Positions 7,905 to 16,701 of a DNA stretch of 19,960 nt are shown piece after piece. Below the pieces are notes generated by a model. That model saw only the letters and a list, made by a program, of their open reading frames with translations, was not told the DNA's origin and did not search any database. The stretch is from CAYINU01 sp964364855 (GTDB lineage Bacteria; Margulisbacteria; Marinamargulisbacteria; CAYINU01). Made by a program: the position numbers and the translations under genes. Location of the stretch: assembly GCA_964364855.1 (NCBI GenBank), contig CAYINU010000027.1, positions 1 to 19,960 of the forward strand, in the 5' to 3' direction. Position 1 is the stretch's first letter. The number at the start of each line of letters is the position of its first letter.

Positions 7905-10900
7905 GGCTGAACTTTAAAGAGAAACGCGGCCTAAAGTCAAAGTCACCCAACTGCCGCACGTTGGAGAAGTTCAAGGACAAATTGCGCAAAAAGTAATAAG
8001 TCAGCTCATACTCGGTAAGCTGGAACTGGTTGACGCCACTAGGGGTCTCCCCAGACAAATCCAGGTTTGTTTTAACCCGCAAAAAGAGCTGGCTGTTGAG
8101 CAATTCCTTGATCAGACTGATGCCCACCTGATCCCGTAAGCTGTCTCCCGATTGGTATCCGACGGAGCGCAGGACACTACCCCCAACGTCATAGTCGATC
8201 CGAAAATCATACAGCCCGGTTCGCTGGGCCACATTGCGTTCAAATGGCCGGATGAATTGGCCACGCACATAATTTTGGCTCAACTGACGAATAAAGGCTG
8301 GGTTTCCGGGGTCTCCATATCCCGGATCCAGTTCAGGCAACAGCAAATGCACCACATCCGAGAGTTGTTGACTCTGGATGCCGCTGGTGTCAGACACTCC
8401 CGAACCAATGGTATAGGCCCGGACAAATTCCGCTCGAACACCTGCAGAATACGGATTTTCCAGCTGATACTCCAAAAACGAAACCGATTCAAGGCGGGTC
8501 AAGGGGCCGTCGATGCGCAATATGACGCCCTGGTATTCTGGCAACACGTTGGGAGAAGTAGGCTTTTCGATAATGGTTAGGGCGCGAATATCCAAAACCG
8601 GAACCAATCGTTTGGCACTGGTTCCGCGAATCGATTCTTGAATAAAACGCAATTGATTAACATCACCACGTTCTGCTCGGTCCTGTTGGAATGCCGCTTG
8701 CCGCTCCACAGTGAGAAGCTCAAAGCTGCGGTTGATAAAGTAAGCGGTTCCGGAATCCAGATTGATTTTCCCATCGATCCGCGGGGAATTAAGGGTACCC
8801 CCAATGGAGATGGGAGGGGCCCCCGCAGCCAACCGCAGGTCAAATTGATTGGCCAGTGTCGCCAATAGCCCTTCACCAAAAAGACTTCCTTCCACCCATA
8901 CTTTTTCATAAATGGCCGCCTGAAGCGCAAACTTCAAGGATGGCTTGATGGTCCGGGCACCCAACGACGGTATGGTAATTCGGCCATCGGACAGGCCAAT
9001 CCACCCGCCAATGGTGGGCCCAACCTCTGCGTCGGTGCCCACGACTGCAAAAAGCTGCTGCTTGGCGAGCTGGGTAAAGGCAACCGGATAAACACCTTTC
9101 ACCGTTACATTTTTCAACCGGACGTTCCCTTGATAAAAAGCCGGAAAACTGACCGACAGTAAGGTGTTTTGAACGGCAAGATCAAAATTGATGCCAATAA
9201 CGTCCGGAGAAAGTAATGTAAATCCGGTCAGCGCCATGGTTCCCGACACCCCTATTTTATTCAGCTGGACTTGCCCCTCTGGATAAGATTTGGTATCGTC
9301 TCCGGACCATTCCAGCGCCAGGCCGGGAAGGGTGATAACATTGTCTTTAATAGAGATGGTATTGTCCGAGGGGATCCGGAACGGCGACCTAAAAATCGTC
9401 AGGTCTGTAAAGCGGACTTCAGCGTCATGTAAGACGATTTCCGTCGAATTAAGCAGTGGCTGGCGCAGGGTTCCGGTTAACGCCAAACGCACCTTACCCT
9501 TGTTGGTTATGGTGTCGACGTAGGGATTAAAGACGGCCAGGACCCCGATATCATCTCCGTTGAGAATCGCTTGCATTCCCATAGGCCAATCCTTGAAACC
9601 ATCATCCCAATACCCGGCAATCGGAAAGCGGCCGGTCAACAAGCTGGCATTGGTCCGCCCCCCCACTGTAATATCGGTTTGGGAGACATTTAAAATGCCA
9701 CGCAGATAGATCGCCGACATGGTCAGCTGGTCAAACTGCCGGCCACCCAACTCTCCTTTTTTGGCCACCAACCCCACCGATAAACCATTGCCTGTGGGCT
9801 GCGCACCGCTGGTGAGAATCGCTTGTTGGGCGTAAATATCACCATATTGGAAGTCCGAAACGCCGATATTACTGGTAAGCCGGGCGTCCTTACCGGGTGC
9901 TACACAAATCGAGAGCGTGCCATCCAACTGCCCACCATAAGGAACCTCATAAGCCGTTTTGGCCGCCTCGGCGCGTTTTTCCTGTGCAGCCGCCACTTTG
10001 TCGTAATACCCCACCCAGGTTCCTTCCAACGGTACCGCATACACGGTCATCGGCATATTGGGCGTTGCAGGGGATGCCAACCGGGATCCGATCGTAAAAA
10101 GGCCTTTTGGCGTCACGGGGACATATATAACCGGCGGCGCAGTCCGACTGGTAGCCGCCTGTGCAGCCCCTATAAGTGCCCCCAGATCAGACAACCGAAT
10201 ATCATCGGCCTGAAGCGCAAGATCGCATGACAAGTTCAAATATGGATTTTCGTCGTCAAAGGAAACTTTGGACAGGTCCAAAAAGCCAGACACGCCCAAT
10301 GTGCCTTTCCCTACACCGAACTGGAGGCTGGTCGAGGTGAGTTTGCGGTTGGCGTACTGGATATTCCCCGTTACGCGCGGCAAGGCGATGCGGTTGTATT
10401 CGAAGACGGGAAAGGCCACTGTTACGTTTACAGAGGGTTGTTTAAACGTGCCCCCGACAGAACCCCAAATGGTGCCTTCTCCGAGAACCTGACCCCACTT
10501 TCGCGTGGAGGGGGTCAGATCGCTCAGGCGCAAATAGCTGCCCGGCAAAATATCCAGGGCTAGTTTTCCTGCCTCGCTAATTCGTCCCTTCAGGTGGACA
10601 TTGGTGGTTCCCACCTCAACCTGGGTGCGGTTAATGGTGAATCCCGCGCGATTCCAGGCACCTTCTGCAGTCCATCTATCAAAGGGCTGGCCCAGCGCCC
10701 GCCCACTTTCAACGGTGATGACCCCATCCACATCCATACGGGAAATCAATGGCAAATTGGGGCTGTCTGCCCCAGCCCGATGCCGAACTGCGGCCTGTAG
10801 TGACACGATGCCTGTCGCATCCTGTAGGGACGGGATCATCCATGATTGGACAATCGACCCTGTCGATACATGCAGGTTCTGCGCCCGAATCTCAAGTTGT

Positions 10901-12846
10901 TGGGGCACGCCTTGTTTGATGTTGCCAATGGCGGAAAATGACTCGATGGGGTTTTGTAACTCCACTTTCTGGAGATCCACATCCCCCTTATCCCACCGAA
11001 AGGTTGCCGAGCCTGATGCCACCCAGTAGTCATATAGATTCCAGTCGCTAATCGTCATGTCCAAACTCGCTTGGATGGCTTGGAGCGGCTGGCTCCAAAA
11101 GAGCGCGTCCAGCACCCCGGATACCTGCCCAGACAACTGCGGCAAAGTACCCCTGTGAGAGCCGCGGGGATTGCCCACATCTTTTAGCCCGACATCGGTT
11201 CCGGAAAATGAGAAATTAAGAGCGTATAAATCTGAAATTTGACCGTCAAAAGCCAGTGGCGAATTGCTGCCGTTTAGCTGCATTTGGCCGTTGGCGATGG
11301 CAATATCCGAGGTATTTAAGACTCGAAAGGGGATATTCAGGCGTGAAATGGATTGCTGAAATGCAACCATATCCGACGACTGCAATGATACATGACCTGA
11401 AAAGTCGCGTAGTGTGCCATTCAAACTAACCTGAGCACCGAATCCACCGCCAAGATATTCTGAAACGGCGGGAAATACACGATCAATTTCACCACCCGAC
11501 AAGTCCAACGCAGCCCGCAATTTGGGGCTGGAGGCATTAAAATCAATATCGCCTTGCCCCCGGAGTTGGCCGCCATACAGCATCCCCGTCAGCAGGGCAT
11601 AGTTCAGATGATGGTGCTGATAAGTAAAATGAGTCGTATTTTGCGATACTGGAAATGCGTAGACTTGGGCCTCGCTTTGCACCGACCCTTCGACAAGCGG
11701 ATCCGTTAACGCACCCGACACCATGAGTTGGGCCACTGCCGGCCCACTGTATTTCCACTCGGCTGTGGAGGGAAACAACGCCTTCAGAGACACCAAATCA
11801 AAGGCCTCGGTCTGGACGGCCATTTGAATCGTAGCGGCATGAAATTGAATTTTGCCGTTGATAGAGAGAGGAATGCCATTGGCTTTGGCACCTGCCCATT
11901 CGACCCAGGCCTGATCCTGATCCACACGCAGTCTGGCATTCACCTCTTCAAAGGCCGGTGGAAACATTGGCATTTGAAAGTGTGCGTCTTGGACGGTCAG
12001 TTTTAGCTGCGGCGTAAAAGGCAAGCCTCCTGGCGGCGGGTGGGGCAGAGCGGTGATCATGCCAGATACAAACAAATTTCCAGTGGGAATGTGATACCCA
12101 TCAAAGGGGAACACATACTCCCCCCACCGGCCAAGCGCCATCGGTTTTACCTCAAATCGAAATTGATACCCGCCTTTAAGCATATTGGCAAAGCCACCAA
12201 ACACGGCATCGGTACCATGATCAATTTGGCCGGAAAGTTGAATAGCCATTCGTTCGGGATTGGCAAAATCAATCACCCCGGTCGCCGTGTCTATCGGGGC
12301 ATGGAAAGGGGCAGGGGGGGCGCGCACACCAAACCCATGATAATCCCAGTAATCCCCATGCAAATTCCGAACAATGATCTTTCCTCGAAAGGTGAGTGGG
12401 GGAGGCACAGGCTTTTTCGGGTCCAGCGGCGGGGCAATAAATTCAAAAAAGTTCCATCGGTTGTCCGCATCATGGACAAATTGCAAGTCAATATCTTCCA
12501 GGATGAGGGTCCGAATGGCTGGCATAATATCTCGGGAATGGGCAATGATGTCCAACAGCGTGTAGGTGACCTGAACATGGCGAATTTTGAACAGATAATT
12601 TTGGGTGTTCACCGTGTCCATCAAAACCACATCATGGAATATGGCCGAGTTGATCAGGTTTCCGGTCATGCTTCGGATATGCACCGGCCGCTGAAAGGCC
12701 TTTGACAGTTCGCGCTCCGTGACCCCGACAACAAAGCGATGCGGCCAATTGGACCGGTACAATGCCGCAACAGCGATGTAGACCGACAGAGTCATTCCGA
12801 CGGAAATAAGGACAGCCAAGCGTAGCACGCGGCGGAAGCGGCTCAT
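7894..12846 (-). CDS. tamB: TamB-like AsmA-family inter-membrane protein (DUF490)
   Basis: A very long protein of 1650 residues anchored in the inner membrane by one N-terminal segment (about 7-30, after a basic MSRFRR start). The remainder is predicted beta-rich and spans the periplasm as a hydrophobic groove. The C-terminal 350 residues match the TamB/DUF490 pattern: repeated 'GG(T)LNSPRIDGKINLDSGTAYF' type units, then a long strand region ending FSLKFSHEF. TamB-family proteins move phospholipid to the outer membrane and assist TamA. E. coli TamB is 1259 residues, so this one is notably long, probably with a longer groove. A short charged stretch (VAAAQEKRAEAAKTAYE) about 60% along breaks the strand pattern. 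It is 38 bases after thrC, which ends with closely spaced TAG and TAA stops, and runs into the Omp85 gene. Confidence 0.92.
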   Translation of the reverse strand: MSRFRRVLRLAVLISVGMTLSVYIAVAALYRSNWPHRFVVGVTERELSKAFQRPVHIRSMTGNLINSAIFHDVVLMDTVNTQNYLFKIRHVQVTYTLLDIIAHSRDIMPAIRTLILEDIDLQFVHDADNRWNFFEFIAPPLDPKKPVPPPLTFRGKIIVRNLHGDYWDYHGFGVRAPPAPFHAPIDTATGVIDFANPERMAIQLSGQIDHGTDAVFGGFANMLKGGYQFRFEVKPMALGRWGEYVFPFDGYHIPTGNLFVSGMITALPHPPPGGLPFTPQLKLTVQDAHFQMPMFPPAFEEVNARLRVDQDQAWVEWAGAKANGIPLSINGKIQFHAATIQMAVQTEAFDLVSLKALFPSTAEWKYSGPAVAQLMVSGALTDPLVEGSVQSEAQVYAFPVSQNTTHFTYQHHHLNYALLTGMLYGGQLRGQGDIDFNASSPKLRAALDLSGGEIDRVFPAVSEYLGGGFGAQVSLNGTLRDFSGHVSLQSSDMVAFQQSISRLNIPFRVLNTSDIAIANGQMQLNGSNSPLAFDGQISDLYALNFSFSGTDVGLKDVGNPRGSHRGTLPQLSGQVSGVLDALFWSQPLQAIQASLDMTISDWNLYDYWVASGSATFRWDKGDVDLQKVELQNPIESFSAIGNIKQGVPQQLEIRAQNLHVSTGSIVQSWMIPSLQDATGIVSLQAAVRHRAGADSPNLPLISRMDVDGVITVESGRALGQPFDRWTAEGAWNRAGFTINRTQVEVGTTNVHLKGRISEAGKLALDILPGSYLRLSDLTPSTRKWGQVLGEGTIWGSVGGTFKQPSVNVTVAFPVFEYNRIALPRVTGNIQYANRKLTSTSLQFGVGKGTLGVSGFLDLSKVSFDDENPYLNLSCDLALQADDIRLSDLGALIGAAQAATSRTAPPVIYVPVTPKGLFTIGSRLASPATPNMPMTVYAVPLEGTWVGYYDKVAAAQEKRAEAAKTAYEVPYGGQLDGTLSICVAPGKDARLTSNIGVSDFQYGDIYAQQAILTSGAQPTGNGLSVGLVAKKGELGGRQFDQLTMSAIYLRGILNVSQTDITVGGRTNASLLTGRFPIAGYWDDGFKDWPMGMQAILNGDDIGVLAVFNPYVDTITNKGKVRLALTGTLRQPLLNSTEIVLHDAEVRFTDLTIFRSPFRIPSDNTISIKDNVITLPGLALEWSGDDTKSYPEGQVQLNKIGVSGTMALTGFTLLSPDVIGINFDLAVQNTLLSVSFPAFYQGNVRLKNVTVKGVYPVAFTQLAKQQLFAVVGTDAEVGPTIGGWIGLSDGRITIPSLGARTIKPSLKFALQAAIYEKVWVEGSLFGEGLLATLANQFDLRLAAGAPPISIGGTLNSPRIDGKINLDSGTAYFINRSFELLTVERQAAFQQDRAERGDVNQLRFIQESIRGTSAKRLVPVLDIRALTIIEKPTSPNVLPEYQGVILRIDGPLTRLESVSFLEYQLENPYSAGVRAEFVRAYTIGSGVSDTSGIQSQQLSDVVHLLLPELDPGYGDPGNPAFIRQLSQNYVRGQFIRPFERNVAQRTGLYDFRIDYDVGGSVLRSVGYQSGDSLRDQVGISLIKELLNSQLFLRVKTNLDLSGETPSGVNQFQLTEYELTYYFLRNLSLNFSNVRQLGDFDFRPRFSLKFSHEF

Positions 12847-12884
12847 ACTCTTATCATAAACGGTTCGAGCGCCTGAGTTTAGTG

Positions 12885-13940
12885 CTAAAGCTGTAGGGCG
12901 CGAAGCACATCGTCTCGGGTAGGATCAATCAGAATGGGTGAAGGTGAAATTTCGATGGCCCGATTGGGGTCTTTTAAACCGTGGCCAGTCAACGTACTGA
13001 CCACCACAGATCCACTAGGAAAGGGCTGAGTCTGGTGGATTTTGATTACACCTGCAATGGAGGCCGCGGAGGCAGGCTCACAAAAAATACCCTCGTTGGC
13101 CGCCAACGCCTGTTGAGCGACAGTAATTTGTTCGTCCGTTACCGCATCGATGATTCCCTTTGAATCGTCTCTGGCCACAATAGCCAGATCCCAGCTGGCG
13201 GGATTCCCGATTTGAATCGCTGTGGCAATGGTTTGAGGGTCGGAAATAGGATATCCTGCCACAAACGGTGCTGAGCCAGCGGCCTGAAACCCCATCATCT
13301 TGGGAAGCCGTTTGCTTTTGCCGGCCTTAAGGTATTCGGTATATCCTTTCCAGTAGGCTGAAATATTGCCGGCATTGCCCACCGGAATAAAATGAAAATC
13401 GGGAGCTTCTCCCAGCTCATCAACCACTTCGAATGCCCCTGTCTTCTGTCCTTCCAGACGATACGGATTTACAGAATTAACGAGCGTAATAGGGTGGGTA
13501 TTGCAGATATCTCGCACCAATTTAAGCGCATCATCGAAATTCCCCCGAATTTGGAGAACCTGTGCGCCGCAAACCATGGCCTGAGCCAATTTTCCCAGAG
13601 CGATTTTGCCATCCGGAATCAATACCGCACATCGCATGCCGCCCCGAACCGCGTAGGCCGCTGCCGAGGCGGAGGTATTGCCTGTAGAGGCACACATGAC
13701 CATTTGACTGCCGGCTTCTTTGGCCTTGGTAATAGCCATTGTCATACCTCGGTCCTTAAAGGAGCCAGTCGGATTGAGGCCTTCGTATTTGACATACCAT
13801 TGGACGTCCATGCCCAAGTGCTGTGGTAGGTGGTGTAGCCGGATCAAGGGCGTATTGCCCTCGTGCAGGGTTACGATGGGGGTTTGGTCCGTAACAGGCA
13901 AATAGGAACGGTATCGCCGAATGAGGCCCTGGTAATGCAT
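12885..13940 (-). CDS. thrC: Threonine synthase
   Basis: PLP enzyme converting O-phosphohomoserine to threonine and phosphate. The 351 residues fit the shorter fold-type II threonine synthases. Visible are GLIRRYRSYLPV at 5-16, LHEGNTPLI at 25-33, the PLP-binding GSFKDRG with Lys62, STGNTSAS at 85-92 and the phosphate-cradling PVGNAGN at 186-192. The ATG at 13940 is the only usable start in its frame: the upstream frame is open back to the cvpA stop but contains no ATG, GTG or TTG. It has no clear ribosome-binding site, so translation may be weak or use an atypical mode. It is 72 bases after cvpA in the same orientation. The homoserine kinase and dehydrogenase genes are not in this window. 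Confidence 0.95.
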   Translation of the reverse strand: MHYQGLIRRYRSYLPVTDQTPIVTLHEGNTPLIRLHHLPQHLGMDVQWYVKYEGLNPTGSFKDRGMTMAITKAKEAGSQMVMCASTGNTSASAAAYAVRGGMRCAVLIPDGKIALGKLAQAMVCGAQVLQIRGNFDDALKLVRDICNTHPITLVNSVNPYRLEGQKTGAFEVVDELGEAPDFHFIPVGNAGNISAYWKGYTEYLKAGKSKRLPKMMGFQAAGSAPFVAGYPISDPQTIATAIQIGNPASWDLAIVARDDSKGIIDAVTDEQITVAQQALAANEGIFCEPASAASIAGVIKIHQTQPFPSGSVVVSTLTGHGLKDPNRAIEISPSPILIDPTRDDVLRALQL

Positions 13941-14012
13941 AAGGGTTATAGCATTGCGGATCCAAGGTCTTTTTTCAAGGCCAATCTCGGCCAGACCACG
14001 GCATGCACACTG

Positions 14013-14489
14013 TTATTTTGTAAGAGGTCCTTTGTAGAAGGGTTGGATATAAGCTTGGATTAGGGGTTGAACAAATTGGCCCGTTCGAGAGTTAAGGTAC
14101 GGCCCAATGTTGAAATACCCCAATAAAAACAGCACGGGCAATAAAACCAATATGCCGCGCAGCACACCCACAAAAAATCCAGCCATGGCATTGAGTGGCC
14201 CCAAAAACACTGCGGACAGAATGTGGTCCAATAGGTTGGACAGTAGCACTCCCACCAGCACAACAGCCAGCCAGATCGCCATCCATGCAACACCGTTCGC
14301 ACCCCAAGGAGGAAGTTCGGTTCTCTGTCCAATCCACAGCCCCATTTCGACGTAATGACGCATGGCCAGCCACAAGCCGATACCTAGGGCCGTTACCTGA
14401 ACTATCTGGCGCACGAAACCAGACCGAAAGCCGGCATAGCCATTCATCACTAAAATAATGGCCACGGCAATGTCGACAAAACCCGACAT
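14013..14489 (-). CDS. cvpA: CvpA-family membrane protein
   Basis: A 158-residue inner-membrane protein with four predicted segments (about 4-19, 29-46, 66-86, 105-125) and the GYAGFRSGFVRQ turn at 17-28 typical of CvpA. CvpA, named for colicin V production in E. coli, is linked to envelope and bile-salt stress; its molecular role is unsettled. The ATG lies two bases after the aminotransferase stop, so it belongs to that operon. Confidence 0.85.
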   Translation of the reverse strand: MSGFVDIAVAIILVMNGYAGFRSGFVRQIVQVTALGIGLWLAMRHYVEMGLWIGQRTELPPWGANGVAWMAIWLAVVLVGVLLSNLLDHILSAVFLGPLNAMAGFFVGVLRGILVLLPVLFLLGYFNIGPYLNSRTGQFVQPLIQAYIQPFYKGPLTK

Positions 14490-14491
14490 GG

Positions 14492-15658
14492 CTATCTGCG
14501 AGACAACACGAACCGCTCTATCCGGGCCGAGGCTTCTTTGAGCTCAGGCATGCCTGTGGCGTAACAACAGCGGATATATCCTTCCCCACCCAGACCAAAC
14601 ACGTGACCCGGTACTACTGCTACTTTTTCGGCCTCTAGCAATGCAAGCGCAAAGTCTTGTGAGCTCATGCCGAGACTTCGGATATCGGCAAAGCAATAAA
14701 AGGCACCCTGGGGAACCGCTGTTTCCAACCCGATTTCATTGAGTCGGCCCACAAAAAAATTGCGGCGGGCTTTGTAAGAGCGTCGCATCTCATCCACCGA
14801 CCGCTCGGTTTCGTCTAGCGCCTTAATCGCCGCGTACTGAGACATAATCGGTGCACACATAATGGCATACTGATGAATTTTTAACGCACGCTCAATGACA
14901 TCGGCATGCGCACAGACATATCCAATGCGCCAGCCCGTCATCGCATGGGCCTTGGAAAACCCGCTCATCAAAATGGTGCGATCCCGCATTCCGGGCAAAG
15001 CTGCAAAAGAGCAATAGTCCGCATCAAACGTCAGTTCGGCATAAATTTCGTCTGAAATGACCCATAAATTGTGTCGATTGGCAATCTCGGCAATGGCCAA
15101 AAGGCGATCTTTTGGGATCACCATTCCGGTCGGATTGTTGGGGGATACCAAGATGATAGCCCGAGTATGGGGTGTGATCGCATGTTCAATGGCTAGCGGA
15201 TCGGGCAAAAGCACGGTTTGGGCCGTGTTAATGGGCACTGCCGTTGCACCCGTCAATGAGATAAGCGGGCTGTAGCAGACGTAATTGGGCTCTGGCAAAA
15301 TCACTTCATCGCCGGGATTCAGCAACGCCCGCAAGACAATATCGGCGGCTTCGGAAACACCAACGGTGACAATGATTTCCGTGACAGCATCATAGGCAAC
15401 ATGAAAACGTGTATGCAGGTAGCCCGCGATTTTTTCGCGCAGCTCCGTCAAGCCCCGATTAGACGTGTAAGAGGTCCTGCCGTGTTCGATACTGTAAACG
15501 GCTTCTTCGCAAATGGGCCATGGGGTGACGAAGTCCGGCTCGCCAACACCCAAGGAAATAATATCTTTGGCTCCAATCACCAAATCAAAAAACTGGCGTA
15601 TGCCCGACGGCGGGATTTGTTCGACCTTATCCGAGAACCGCCCCGGGTGTCGGCTCAT
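14492..15658 (-). CDS. PLP-dependent class I aminotransferase (AlaT/PatA-like)
   Basis: Cytoplasmic fold-type I transaminase of 388 residues. It has SLGVGEPDF at 35-43, the NNPTG loop at 174-178, SDEIYAEL at 202-209 (the Asp/Tyr that hold the cofactor), the Schiff-base Lys236 in SGFSKAHAMTGWRIGY and the substrate-carboxylate Arg363 in GYIRCCYATG. It starts with IPPSGIRQFFDL, like Bacillus YugH/AlaT (alanine transaminase) and related MalY/PatA enzymes. Its ATG overlaps the stop of the Lrp gene as ATGA. In B. subtilis the alaR-alaT pair has the same regulator-first arrangement, so an alanine or branched-chain/aromatic substrate under Lrp control is plausible. Substrate is inferred, not shown. 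Confidence 0.9.
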   Translation of the reverse strand: MSRHPGRFSDKVEQIPPSGIRQFFDLVIGAKDIISLGVGEPDFVTPWPICEEAVYSIEHGRTSYTSNRGLTELREKIAGYLHTRFHVAYDAVTEIIVTVGVSEAADIVLRALLNPGDEVILPEPNYVCYSPLISLTGATAVPINTAQTVLLPDPLAIEHAITPHTRAIILVSPNNPTGMVIPKDRLLAIAEIANRHNLWVISDEIYAELTFDADYCSFAALPGMRDRTILMSGFSKAHAMTGWRIGYVCAHADVIERALKIHQYAIMCAPIMSQYAAIKALDETERSVDEMRRSYKARRNFFVGRLNEIGLETAVPQGAFYCFADIRSLGMSSQDFALALLEAEKVAVVPGHVFGLGGEGYIRCCYATGMPELKEASARIERFVLSRR

Positions 15659-16149
15659 GGCTGGATGGCATTACGGATAACATTAGGGCCCTCACTGATC
15701 ATGACCCCGTTCTCTTTGTATTTTCTCAAAATGAAATTGGTTGTGGTGCTCTGAATATTTTCGATGGGGGCCAATTTATCCGACACAAATGCGGCAATGT
15801 CTTTTAGGGCATTGCCTTCTACAACCAGTAGAAAATCATAACGTCCGGATACCAAATAATGGGCAACGACTTCGGAATGCCTACAAATCCGATGCGCGAT
15901 GGCCTCAAACCCCGACTGCTTTTCGGGCCGCACCCTAACCTCAATGATGCCCCGCACCTTGTCATGAAAAGTCGGCTCCTTTTCCTCATTGAGGATAACA
16001 GTATACTGCACAATGGTGCCATTTTCTTCCAGATTCGCGAGTGCAACTTTTACATCTGCTTCGGAAACACCCAGCTGCCGGGCCAGATCCGAGGTGCTCT
16101 GGCGGGCATTTTGCTGAAGCAGTCGTAACAAGTCGTGAATGAAAGACAT
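15655..16149 (-). CDS. Lrp/AsnC-family transcriptional regulator
   Basis: A 164-residue regulator with an N-terminal helix-turn-helix (about 5-45, motif LARQLGVSEADVKVAL). It continues into a RAM ligand domain (about 65-145) containing SGRYDFLLVVEG at 101-112. The length is standard for the family. The basic tail KYKENG after the RAM domain is like that of Bacillus YugG (AlaR). It immediately follows the unknown gene (no gap) and overlaps the aminotransferase by 4 bases, so it likely senses an amino acid and controls this same operon. No operator could be picked out. Confidence 0.9.
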   Translation of the reverse strand: MSFIHDLLRLLQQNARQSTSDLARQLGVSEADVKVALANLEENGTIVQYTVILNEEKEPTFHDKVRGIIEVRVRPEKQSGFEAIAHRICRHSEVVAHYLVSGRYDFLLVVEGNALKDIAAFVSDKLAPIENIQSTTTNFILRKYKENGVMISEGPNVIRNAIQP

Positions 16150-16626
16150 CTATGCCACCTGGAAGGCTTCCTTTTGCTCGTCAGACGGCCCAGGAGGTGT
16201 CTCAGATTCCTCAACGTGAACTTCATCCTCCTCATCGTCCATTCGCGTAGCCAAGTAGGACGCCTTATCCGATTCTGCGACAGTAAAGATTTCACAGTAG
16301 GCTCTTAAATCCAAAAAGATCTCGCCCAGGTGACTCAATTGACCGTAGCGTCTCCAAATCCGGTCAAAAAATTTTGTCATAATCACGTTGTCAAAGTTAT
16401 CAACCAGGTCCAACATTTTTTGTAATTTGCCTAGCCGGTTAAGTAAAATGGTGTTGGACAACCCCTGACGACGTGACAGCTCGTAGTAGGCTCGGTCAAA
16501 AATTTCTTTTACCTTTGCACCGCGAACCAAAAGGTCACTCTCGTGGATACGCTGGGATGACGGATCAAACACGATAAAACCGATTAGGCGGCCGTCGTCT
16601 GGTATTTGCTTATAACTTTCGAACAT
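16150..16626 (-). CDS. Uncharacterised 158-aa protein heading the lrp operon
   Basis: I do not recognise it. It has an excellent ribosome site (GGAGG 5 bases before the ATG), which together with the zero-gap junction to the Lrp gene makes it a confident real gene. There is no signal peptide or membrane segment. Residues 1-45 alternate strand and helix (GRLIGFIVFDPSSQ). Residues 45-125 are helical and charged (LLNRLGKLQKMLDLVDNF, FDRIWRRYGQLSHLGEIF). Residues 128-158 form a very acidic, Pro/Glu/Ser-rich, probably disordered tail. It could be a small regulatory or protein-binding partner, but function is unknown. Confidence 0.7.
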   Translation of the reverse strand: MFESYKQIPDDGRLIGFIVFDPSSQRIHESDLLVRGAKVKEIFDRAYYELSRRQGLSNTILLNRLGKLQKMLDLVDNFDNVIMTKFFDRIWRRYGQLSHLGEIFLDLRAYCEIFTVAESDKASYLATRMDDEEDEVHVEESETPPGPSDEQKEAFQVA

Positions 16627-16701
16627 GGATTCCTCCCCAGGGAACTAAAAACACATGATAAAACTATCGTACTGCTAAGGCCCCCTATTTCATACAATAC
16701 A

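Noticed and set aside
12040..12705. Plus-strand open frame of 221 codons
   Set aside because: Antisense to the N-terminal part of tamB; low-complexity basic translation, typical of a shadow of a long beta-rich gene.
13392..13829. Plus-strand open frame of 145 codons
   Set aside because: Antisense to thrC, which is firmly identified by its PLP motifs.
13980..14000. Terminator-like GGCC-GAGATT-GGCC followed by an A/T run between cvpA and thrC
   Set aside because: A 4-base self-complementary stem without a proper T-tract is too weak to call.
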